From: Acidobacteriota bacterium
Lineage (GTDB): Bacteria > Acidobacteriota > Blastocatellia > Pyrinomonadales > Pyrinomonadaceae
DNA length: 28,755 nt
NCBI GenBank assembly: GCA_020853255.1
Contig: JADYZI010000218.1
Location: 1 to 28,755, forward strand
Direction: 5' to 3'
Of the stretch, positions 23,130 to 28,755 are shown in pieces. Under the pieces are notes generated by a model that did no database searches, was not told the DNA's origin, and saw only the letters and a list, made by a program, of their open reading frames with translations. The first letter of the stretch is position 1, and each line of letters begins with the position of its first letter. The position numbers and the translations under genes were made by a program.

Positions 23130-25028
23130 ATGATCAGCTTTGGTTCGGAAATTTGTCAGGATTTCGAGAAGGCATCCTCCCGCGAATGGCTGGAGACGAA
23201 CGGCATCGGCGGGTTCGCTTCGTCCACGATCTCCGGTGCGAATACGCGGCGATATCACGGCCTGCTCATTGTCGAGGACCAGCGCTATGAGATCTCTGCT
23301 AACCAATATCCGGGTAGAATTTATCCCGAAGGCTTCGTGTATTTGAAAAGCTTTCGCGTCGATCCTTTTCCGATCTGGACCTTTGAGGTTGGAGGGCATA
23401 CGTTCGAGAAGAAGGTGTTCATGATTCACGGACAGAATACGGTTGTTTGCTGCTGGTCGCTGAAGCATAAGAACCGGGAAGCTACGCCGCAAGTAGGCCT
23501 TGAGTTAAAACCTCTTTTGGCCTTTCGCGATTATCACCATCTTCAACGGGAGAATTCTGAATTTAACGAGGAATTCGAAGGATGCCGGGAACTGATCTCA
23601 GTTCAGCCGTACGCAGAAATTCCGGCCCTTTTTTTCGCGAACAACGCCTTATCGCTTGAAGGAACGGGACACTGGTATCGAAACGTCCAATACGCGATCG
23701 AGCAGGAGCGGGGATTCGATTTTACGGAAGACCTGTTTCAGCCCTTTAGCCTCGGCTTTGATCTGTCCGAAGACGCAATCGTTGTCGCGTCCCTTGGACC
23801 ACGAAACTCGGCCGATGCCGCAGACTACGAAACGTCGGAGATAAATCGTCGGAAAGCTCTTGTAGAAACTGCAGGTGCCCAAGACGATTTCTCGGAGCAG
23901 CTCGTTCTTGCCGCCGACCAATTTATTGTCTCGCGTGGCGAAGGTAGTACCGTGATCGCCGGCTATCATTGGTTTTCCGATTGGGGCCGTGACACGATGA
24001 TCGCATTGAACGGTCTGACGCTGGCGACAAACCGCGCGCATATCGCTAAGAATATTCTAAAGGAGTTTTCCAATCACCTCTTTGAAGGTTTGCTTCCCAA
24101 TCGTTTCCCGGATCTAGGTGACGAACCTAAATACAATACGGTCGATGCAACACTCTGGTATTTCGATGCCGCTCGCAGCTACGCCGCGACGACAGGCGAT
24201 TACGACTTCATTCGAATCGACCTTTATGAAAAGCTCGTCGAAGTTATCGATTGGCATTTCACAGGGACGCGATATCAAATTCACGTCGATTCGGACGGGT
24301 TGCTCTACGCGAGCGAAGACGGCGTGCAGTTGACGTGGAGGGATGCAAAGATCGGTGCCTGGGTTGTAACTCCTAGGACCGGGAAGACCGTCGAGATCCA
24401 GGCACTCTGGTATAACGCTCTTTGTATAATGGCCGATTTTGCAGATCGGTTTGACGACAAGAAAAACGCCAAGCGATTCAGGGCAGCTGCCGCGAAAGCG
24501 AAGAGGAGCTTTGACGAGTTGTTTTGGAATGAAGCTGAACAATGCCTTTTCGATGTCGTTGACGTTAAAGAGAAGGATGCGTCCCTACGCCCGAACCAAA
24601 TCTTTGCCGCAAGTCTTCCTTACACGATGCTAAACAAGTCGAAAGCACGCAAAGTGGTCGAGACGGTTGAAGCAGAGTTACTAACGCCATGCGGGCCGCG
24701 CTCATTATCCCCTAGAGATTCTCGCTATGTTTCTGAGTATATCGGTTCACCGTTTAACCGTGATTCGTCGTATCATCAGGGCACTGTATGGCCCTGGCTA
24801 ATCGGCGCCTTTATCGATGCTTATCGAAGAATAAATCCCAGGAACGACAAAACGGATGAACACGTCGGTCAGATTATAAGCTCTTTCCGGACACATCTGA
24901 GCGAAGGTGGTGTGGGCCAGGTCGCGGAGATCTTTGATGCCGATTTTCCGCACGCGCCGCGTGGCTGCATGGCTCAAGCCTGGAGTGTAGCGGAGCTTCT
25001 CCGGGTGTGTTCTCCAGCTGTTGGGTAG
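23130..25028 (+). CDS. Amylo-alpha-1,6-glucosidase (glycogen debranching enzyme)
   Basis: A 632-residue glycogen debranching enzyme of the archaeal/bacterial single-activity type. The N-terminal domain shows EWLETNGIGGFASSTISGANTRRYHGLLI (about residues 18-46). The C-terminal alpha/alpha toroid carries IAGYHWFSDWGRDTMIALNGL (about 275-295), NTVDATLWYFDA, the ALWYNAL segment and SSYHQGTVWPWLIGAFIDAY, holding the acidic residues expected for hydrolysis of alpha-1,6 branches. It is probably cytoplasmic. The gene starts 12 nt after the GH63-like gene and has a weak ribosome site. Together with its neighbour it would release glucose from glycogen or a related glucan. Confidence 0.9.
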   Translation: MISFGSEICQDFEKASSREWLETNGIGGFASSTISGANTRRYHGLLIVEDQRYEISANQYPGRIYPEGFVYLKSFRVDPFPIWTFEVGGHTFEKKVFMIHGQNTVVCCWSLKHKNREATPQVGLELKPLLAFRDYHHLQRENSEFNEEFEGCRELISVQPYAEIPALFFANNALSLEGTGHWYRNVQYAIEQERGFDFTEDLFQPFSLGFDLSEDAIVVASLGPRNSADAADYETSEINRRKALVETAGAQDDFSEQLVLAADQFIVSRGEGSTVIAGYHWFSDWGRDTMIALNGLTLATNRAHIAKNILKEFSNHLFEGLLPNRFPDLGDEPKYNTVDATLWYFDAARSYAATTGDYDFIRIDLYEKLVEVIDWHFTGTRYQIHVDSDGLLYASEDGVQLTWRDAKIGAWVVTPRTGKTVEIQALWYNALCIMADFADRFDDKKNAKRFRAAAAKAKRSFDELFWNEAEQCLFDVVDVKEKDASLRPNQIFAASLPYTMLNKSKARKVVETVEAELLTPCGPRSLSPRDSRYVSEYIGSPFNRDSSYHQGTVWPWLIGAFIDAYRRINPRNDKTDEHVGQIISSFRTHLSEGGVGQVAEIFDADFPHAPRGCMAQAWSVAELLRVCSPAVG

Positions 25029-25091
25029 TCCAAAGTGACATTCCTCAAAGCTGTGTACGATGAAGGTGAAACAAAGTCCTATCTAAAGGTT

Positions 25092-25119
25092 AAGGGAGTG
25101 ATCCTGGACCTCCTTTTTT
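25092..25119 (+). terminator. Probable terminator after debranching gene
   Basis: AAGGGAG (25092-25098) pairs with CTCCTT (25110-25115), with one bulged G, followed by a run of six T (25114-25119). The stem is short. The rest of the 195-nt gap holds only the promoter candidate at 25160. Confidence 0.55.
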
Positions 25120-25159
25120 GCGCCATCGCACATCGCACCATCCACAAACCTATACGCAT

Positions 25160-25189
25160 GGAATAATTTCCCTCATTCCATTGATTTAA
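25160..25189 (+). promoter_or_regulatory. ECF-type promoter candidate for guanylyltransferase operon
   Basis: GGAATAA (25160-25166) is followed at position 24 by GATTTAA (25183-25189). Predicted start near 25196 leaves a leader of about 28 nt with GGGAGA before the ATG at 25224. Confidence 0.6.
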
Positions 25190-25223
25190 CAGATACGAAC
25201 GTTGCCATTTAACGGGAGAATCT

Positions 25224-26198
25224 ATGAATCAAAATGCGACAAAAGAGTTTCCAAGTTTTATCGGCTTTGGGCGCCCGCGGTCGGAACGACATGCGGTGAT
25301 CCTGGCTGGTGGTGATGGCTCGCGGTTGAAGTCATTGACCCGGGCTATCGCCGGCGACGAGCGGCCAAAACAGTTTTGCCCGTTTCTAAGTGACCGGACG
25401 CTGCTGGATGAAACACGCGATCGCATCGCGCTCAAGATCAAACCCGAAAACACATTCTTCAGCCTGACGCAAAAGCACGAACCGTACTACGAGCACTCGC
25501 TTTGGAACGTTCACGAAGCTAACCGGATCGTTCAGCCTGAAAACAAAGGCACCGCTCCCGCAATACGTTACAGCTTGATGCGGCTGGCAAAGATTTCGCC
25601 GGAAGCCACGGTCGCATTCTTTCCGTCGGATCATTACTTTTCGGACGACGAAGCGTTTATGGAGACGGTCGAAACCGCCTATCGGGCTGTGGATATTAAT
25701 CAAAACTCGGTCGTGTTACTAGGCATCGAAGCGGCAAAAGCCGAGACTTCTTACGGATGGATAGAGCCTGTCGAATCGCTTTTCGACGGTCTTTCGCGAT
25801 CTGTTAGCAGGGTGAAGCGATTTTGGGAAAAGCCGTCGCACCGAACGGCCCGGAGTTTGATGAAGCAGAAATGCCTCTGGAACAGTTTCGTGATGGTCGG
25901 CAAAGTCAAAGCGTTTCTGGAAATGTTTCGAAAACACCTTCCCGACCTATACCGAATGTTCGACGCATCTAGTCCCGCGTTAGGAAGAGCCCCGGAGTCT
26001 TCGGTGATCCGTTCGATCTATTCGTGGATCAATGATGTCAATTTCTCCAGTGACGTTTTAGAAAAAGCGTCGGACGAGCTTCTCGTGCTGCGAGTGGGCA
26101 ACGTCGGCTGGAGTGACTGGGGTGAACCGCAGCGCGTGATAGGAACGCTCAGTGGTCTCGGCGTAAACCCCGACTGGATGCACGCGCTTGCCGCCTAG
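25224..26198 (+). CDS. Mannose-1-phosphate guanylyltransferase-like protein
   Basis: A 324-residue sugar-nucleotide transferase. The nucleotide-binding VILAGGDGSRLKSLTR lies at about residues 25-40, followed by GDERPKQFCPF (the Lys contacts phosphate), NKGTAPAI at about 111-118 and a FFPSDHYFSD segment at about 135-144, all typical of mannose-1-phosphate guanylyltransferases. The EKPS segment and WNSFVMVGK match the sugar-binding half. The expected product is GDP-mannose from mannose-1-phosphate and GTP, for glycoconjugates or polysaccharides. It lacks the C-terminal isomerase domain of bifunctional enzymes. GGGAGA precedes the ATG. It begins a group with glucose dehydrogenase (54-nt gap) and FMN reductase. 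Confidence 0.85.
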   Translation: MNQNATKEFPSFIGFGRPRSERHAVILAGGDGSRLKSLTRAIAGDERPKQFCPFLSDRTLLDETRDRIALKIKPENTFFSLTQKHEPYYEHSLWNVHEANRIVQPENKGTAPAIRYSLMRLAKISPEATVAFFPSDHYFSDDEAFMETVETAYRAVDINQNSVVLLGIEAAKAETSYGWIEPVESLFDGLSRSVSRVKRFWEKPSHRTARSLMKQKCLWNSFVMVGKVKAFLEMFRKHLPDLYRMFDASSPALGRAPESSVIRSIYSWINDVNFSSDVLEKASDELLVLRVGNVGWSDWGEPQRVIGTLSGLGVNPDWMHALAA

Positions 26199-26252
26199 GG
26201 AGGAGTTCGGGCCATTAGCCACGATATCGCGCGTAAACGCGACCGAAAAATT

Positions 26253-27371
26253 ATGAAAGCAATTGCAGTAAAACCAGGAATTGCGAATTCCGTTCATCTT
26301 GTTGAAATGCCCAAGCCGGATATCGCAGACATTCCAAACGGTTGCGGCGTGTTAGTCAAAGTCCTTCGCGTCGGAGTCGATGGTACCGACAAGGAGATTA
26401 ATAATGCGGAGTACGGAGCCGCCCCGACGGGCGATGGTTTTCTCGTGATCGGACATGAGGGCTTCGGCATTGTCGAAGAGGTCGGATCGAATGTGCATGA
26501 ACTGAAAGCCGGCGATTACGTCGTTGCTACAGTCCGCCGTCCCGGAACGAGTATTTACGATGTCATCGGCACAAACGATATGACCACCGATGACACATAT
26601 TTCGAACGCGGCATCAATCTGCGACATGGCTATTTGTCGGAATACTACGTTGATGATGCCGAGTTCATCGTCAAGGTTCCGCGAGGGTTAAAAGATGTCG
26701 GCGTGCTGCTTGAGCCAATGACGGTTGTGCAAAAAGGCATCACACAGGCTTACGAGATCCAACGAAGATTAAAGGTGTGGAGGCCAAAGCGCGCGGCCGT
26801 GATGGGGGCGGGGACGATCGGATTGCTTGCATCGCTGGTGTTTCGTTTGCGAGGAATAGAAGTTGTGACATTCGGTCGCACGGCGAAGCCATATCTTAAC
26901 TGCGATTTGATCGAAGAGTTGGGTGCAGAATACGTTTCGACGGAAGATATTTCCATACCTGATTATGCGATCCGAAACGGCGGATTCGACATCATTTTTG
27001 AAGCCACCGGTTTTTCACCGATCGTTTTTGATGCGATGCAGGCACTGGCGAAAAACGGAGTCCTCGTTCTCTCAAGCGTAACCGGCGGCGATAGAAAAGT
27101 GGAGATTCCGGCCGACAAGATCAACCTCGATTTTGTACTTGGAAATAAAGTAATGGTCGGGACAGTCAACGCAAACCGTGAATATTTCGAGAGTGGCGTC
27201 AAAGACCTTTCGGCCGCCGTTCTTGAGTACGGCGATTGGCTAAACCGTCTATTGACCCACCGCGTGAACGGCCTGGAAGAATACCAAAAACTCTTTGACC
27301 ATTTGTCCAATGGCCGCGGTGTGATCAAAGTTTATTGTGAACTCGACGGGACAGTTAAAGGTTCGGTTTGA
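26253..27371 (+). CDS. Glucose 1-dehydrogenase, zinc MDR family
   Basis: A 372-residue medium-chain dehydrogenase of the archaeal-type glucose dehydrogenase group. Catalytic zinc ligands are likely Asp43 (VDGTDKEI), His68-Glu69 (GHEGFG) and Glu154 ([11 protein letters not shown]); Asp in place of the usual Cys is known in haloarchaeal glucose dehydrogenase. NAD(P)-binding GAGTIG is at 185-190. The structural-zinc lobe (about 95-125) has no cysteine, so that zinc is absent. Expected reaction: D-glucose to gluconolactone with NAD(P). Its substrate could come from the debranching enzymes upstream, and its lactone product is the substrate class of the SMP-30 protein at 5382, though that one is exported. 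No clear Shine-Dalgarno sequence; the stop overlaps the next gene. Confidence 0.85.
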   Translation: MKAIAVKPGIANSVHLVEMPKPDIADIPNGCGVLVKVLRVGVDGTDKEINNAEYGAAPTGDGFLVIGHEGFGIVEEVGSNVHELKAGDYVVATVRRPGTSIYDVIGTNDMTTDDTYFERGINLRHGYLSEYYVDDAEFIVKVPRGLKDVGVLLEPMTVVQKGITQAYEIQRRLKVWRPKRAAVMGAGTIGLLASLVFRLRGIEVVTFGRTAKPYLNCDLIEELGAEYVSTEDISIPDYAIRNGGFDIIFEATGFSPIVFDAMQALAKNGVLVLSSVTGGDRKVEIPADKINLDFVLGNKVMVGTVNANREYFESGVKDLSAAVLEYGDWLNRLLTHRVNGLEEYQKLFDHLSNGRGVIKVYCELDGTVKGSV

Positions 27372-27970
27372 TTGATCGCCTATTCATGAATGAAAACCGC
27401 CTATTCTTGCCGATACTTCTCGGCACACCACGGCAGGCACGTGCGAGCGAGCACGTCGCGCAATGGGTTCTCGCCAAAATGCAGGAGCGCAGTGAAATTG
27501 AAAGTCGATTATTCGACGTTCGGGATTTTAACCTGCCGCGCGATCATTACGGGACCGAACTCGGCGACCAGTTTCCGGAATGGCGCGACGCCATTATCCG
27601 AGCCGACGGACTAGTGATCGTGACACCGGAATATAATCACGGCTATCCAGGCGCTCTCAAAAGCGTGCTCGATCTTTTACTGAAGGAATATATTCACAAG
27701 GCCGTCGCGTTTGTAGGCGTCTCGGCAGGCCCGTGGGGAGGAACACGAGTGATAGAGGCGTGCATACCGATGGTCAGGGAGCTTGGCCTTGCCGTCACGT
27801 TTACCGATCTCAATTTCCCTCAAGCTTCAAGTAAGTTTGATGAAAACGGAAACCTACTCGACGCCACATACGAAAATCGAATCAGTGGTTTTCTCGATGA
27901 ACTCGTCTGGATGGCAACGACGCTACGCTGGGGTCGGCAAAATGTTGCTTCTAAGTATCATCATCAGTAA
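27368..27970 (+). CDS. NAD(P)H-dependent FMN reductase
   Basis: A 200-residue flavodoxin-fold reductase. The FMN phosphate-binding [16 protein letters not shown] lies at about residues 17-32, the [22 protein letters not shown] motif of NADPH-dependent FMN reductases at about 83-104, and [10 protein letters not shown] at about 117-126. It reduces FMN or quinones with NAD(P)H. The TTG at 27368 overlaps the upstream stop (TTGA) and has AAAGG 6 nt before it; ATG at 27386 is an alternative without a ribosome site. Likely co-transcribed with the glucose dehydrogenase, whose NAD(P)H it might use. No terminator is seen after it. Confidence 0.86.
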   Translation: MIDRLFMNENRLFLPILLGTPRQARASEHVAQWVLAKMQERSEIESRLFDVRDFNLPRDHYGTELGDQFPEWRDAIIRADGLVIVTPEYNHGYPGALKSVLDLLLKEYIHKAVAFVGVSAGPWGGTRVIEACIPMVRELGLAVTFTDLNFPQASSKFDENGNLLDATYENRISGFLDELVWMATTLRWGRQNVASKYHHQ

Positions 27971-28266
27971 ACTGAATTCTGTTGACAATAGGTTGTGCCA
28001 GTCGCCCAACTTCGACGGTTACGGCAATGGCGGCCACACCGCGACGGCAGGTGACTAACTCGCTTGGTTACTTATAGTCGGGGCAGTATATATGTAAGAA
28101 AAAAGCGGCAGGCAATTGGTCATGAGTCTGAAGGAAAGATGGCGGCAGGATGGTTGCACTTTTTCCGATTCAGACCGATTCAAAAGCTAGCGGTTGTCGG
28201 TAAAAAGCTTGATTTTAAGGCGTTTTGAGCGATTTTGAGAACTTGTGATTTCTCTCCAGATTGGTC
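27971..28266. other. Non-coding gap before tRNA fragment
   Basis: About 300 nt with no convincing gene on either strand. It holds short AT-rich direct repeats: CCGATTCAGACCGATTCA near 28167-28184 and GGCGTTTTGAGCGATTTTGAG at about 28219-28239. These could be binding sites at an island end, but no function can be assigned. Confidence 0.4.
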
Positions 28267-28309
28267 GGGGTGCGAGAGGTCGTGAGTTCAAATCTCGCCG
28301 TCCCGACCA
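28267..28309 (+). tRNA. 3' fragment of tRNA-Pro(GGG), candidate attachment site
   Basis: From the anticodon onward the sequence fits a proline tRNA: GGG anticodon (28267-28269), G37 and T38, 3' anticodon strand GCGAG (28272-28276), variable loop AGGTC, T stem GTGAG/CTCGC with loop TTCAAAT (28287-28293), acceptor CGTCCCG (28299-28305), A and CCA (28307-28309). Upstream there is no D arm, 5' acceptor strand or 5' anticodon strand. This is the pattern left when a mobile element integrates in a tRNA gene. The segment is also part of a 10-bp inverted repeat (28260-28269 with 28302-28311). It is not a functional tRNA. Confidence 0.65.
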
Positions 28310-28317
28310 ATAAAAAT

Positions 28318-28351
28318 GGGGCTTTCGATGAAATTCGAAAGTCCCTTTTTT
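28318..28351 (+). terminator. Intrinsic terminator downstream of tRNA fragment
   Basis: GGGGCTTTCGA (28318-28328) pairs over 11 positions with TCGAAAGTCCC (28335-28345; one G-T pair), 6-nt loop, then six T. It starts 8 nt after the CCA, so it is probably the original tRNA gene's terminator. Confidence 0.9.
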
Positions 28352-28502
28352 CGCCTTTCCTCGCCAGCCACGAGAGGGCTGATCTGTAAGTCTTTAAAAA
28401 TTGTCCTACTTACGACGATCTACCCGTCGAAAAAACCGCCTCCGTATTGCAACCATCATTTCGAACATTCTCCCTCGTTGAATGCGGCATATGAATCGCA
28501 AC

Positions 28503-28571
28503 GGTCCGGGTTAGCACCATTCACAAAGTATGGTGCAGACGCCCAGTCCACATCTGGTGCTAACATGGACC
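28503..28571. repeat. Long imperfect inverted repeat with competing hairpin
   Basis: GGTCC (28503-28507) and GTTAGCACCA (28510-28519) pair with TGGTGCTAAC (28555-28564) and GGACC (28567-28571) across a 2x2 internal loop. Inside it GCACCAT (28514-28520) can pair instead with ATGGTGC (28530-28536). It could be a small mobile-element remnant or an RNA switch. Confidence 0.6.
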
Positions 28572-28670
28572 CTTTCGGATGGCAATAACGGAGTTCGCGT
28601 CGCTTTCGGTCTTTGGGCTGGCCCGAGCGAGATAGTATCGAAAGTTGTGGAAATGGGTAAAGACGAAAAT

Positions 28671-28736
28671 AGCGTATCCTTGTTTTTGATCAAAAAAACA
28701 TTAGCAGGCTTTTGAGGCCTGGAAGGAGGATACGCT
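28671..28736 (+). promoter_or_regulatory. Structured leader sequestering a ribosome site
   Basis: AGCGTATCCT (28671-28680) pairs perfectly with AGGATACGCT (28727-28736). The 3' arm includes the last part of the AAGGAGG ribosome site (28723-28729). The loop holds two more hairpins: TTTTTGATCAAAAA (about 28683-28696) and CAGGC with GCCTG (about 28706-28722). The shape is a three-way junction in front of the ATG at 28741. Confidence 0.5.
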
Positions 28737-28740
28737 ACAG

Positions 28741-28755
28741 ATGAAAGGATATAAC
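28741..28755 (+). CDS. Start of a gene cut by the window end
   Basis: ATG at 28741 begins Met-Lys-Gly-Tyr-Asn and runs off the window. AAGGAGG lies 11 nt upstream, a little far but strong. The product cannot be identified. The preceding leader can fold so that the ribosome site is partly hidden. Confidence 0.45.

Larger units (their letters stand above)
28352..28740. other. Non-coding stretch with structured repeats
   Basis: About 390 nt. A 90-codon frame from 28316 to 28588 begins inside the terminator hairpin, has no family resemblance and is probably spurious. The stretch contains a long imperfect inverted repeat (28503-28571) and a structured leader before a new gene (28671-28736). No other gene is seen. 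Confidence 0.5.

Noticed and set aside
26199..26208. GGGAGGAG as a ribosome site for an unseen gene before the glucose dehydrogenase
   Set aside because: No usable start codon follows within normal distance; the dehydrogenase ATG is about 45 nt further.
28219..28239. Short direct repeats as a CRISPR array
   Set aside because: Only two short, unequal copies with no spacer structure and no cas genes in the window.
28267..28309. Intact tRNA gene
   Set aside because: There is no D arm, 5' acceptor strand or 5' anticodon strand in the preceding 80 nt, so only a 3' fragment is present.
28316..28588. 90-residue open frame right of the tRNA fragment
   Set aside because: It begins inside the terminator hairpin, spans a long inverted repeat, and has no recognisable composition or family.

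Overview
The window is roughly 50% GC and gene-dense. It most resembles an Acidobacteriota chromosome, possibly a Blastocatellia/Pyrinomonadaceae-like lineage. This is inferred from gene content: a CadC-like winged-helix/TPR regulator, several ECF sigma factors with small HC2 zinc-finger partners, a NRDE protein, a DoxX protein, and a GH63-like/debranching enzyme pair. It is not proven. No intact tRNA, rRNA, CRISPR array, integrase or IS element is visible.

Layout. (1) 56-3477, minus strand: DinB-like protein, DoxX-like membrane protein, an unusual DedA/VTT + ATP-grasp fusion, and a NRDE/TANGO2 protein. (2) 3636-7609, plus strand: exported spondin-domain protein, exported GlcG-cupin protein, exported gluconolactonase (SMP-30) with an N-terminal beta-sandwich, and a uridine-kinase-like P-loop protein. 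(3) 7610-9523, minus: winged-helix/TPR regulator, meeting the previous gene with no gap. (4) 9651-10714, plus: DM13-like membrane protein coupled to an ECF sigma factor. (5) 10851-12888, minus: a second type of ECF sigma factor and a type II NADH dehydrogenase. (6) 13031-14682, plus: a small Cys-free protein, an ECF sigma factor paralogous to that in (4), and two HC2 zinc-finger putative anti-sigma factors. (7) 14801-16244: a subtilase with a C-terminal CBM48-like glycogen-binding domain, interrupted by a 2-nt frameshift. (8) 16338-20351: MIP channel, GMC oxidoreductase, exported double-VOC protein, YHS-domain protein. (9) 20469-27970: GH63-like glucosidase, amylo-alpha-1,6-glucosidase, mannose-1-phosphate guanylyltransferase, glucose 1-dehydrogenase, FMN reductase. 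(10) 27971-28755: mostly non-coding, with a tRNA-Pro 3' fragment, a terminator, two structured inverted repeats and the first codons of a further gene.

The main finding is a shared promoter-like element, GGAATA(A) followed after 15-16 nt by GATTCAA-like sequence. It precedes nine transcription units on both strands, including the sigma factor's own operon, one anti-sigma gene, the subtilase, the MIP operon, the glycan operon, the guanylyltransferase operon, NDH-2, and the divergent DinB/spondin pair. This suggests a local ECF-sigma regulon covering most of the window. Functionally it may link glycogen or glucan breakdown (debranching and GH63-like enzymes, glycogen-binding protease) with glucose oxidation (glucose dehydrogenase, gluconolactonase, GMC enzyme), a solute channel, NADH re-oxidation and envelope/exported proteins. 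That resembles a stress or carbon-storage response, but the function is an inference. A tRNA-Pro 3' fragment at 28267-28309 suggests that the sequence to its left could be the end of an integrated island.
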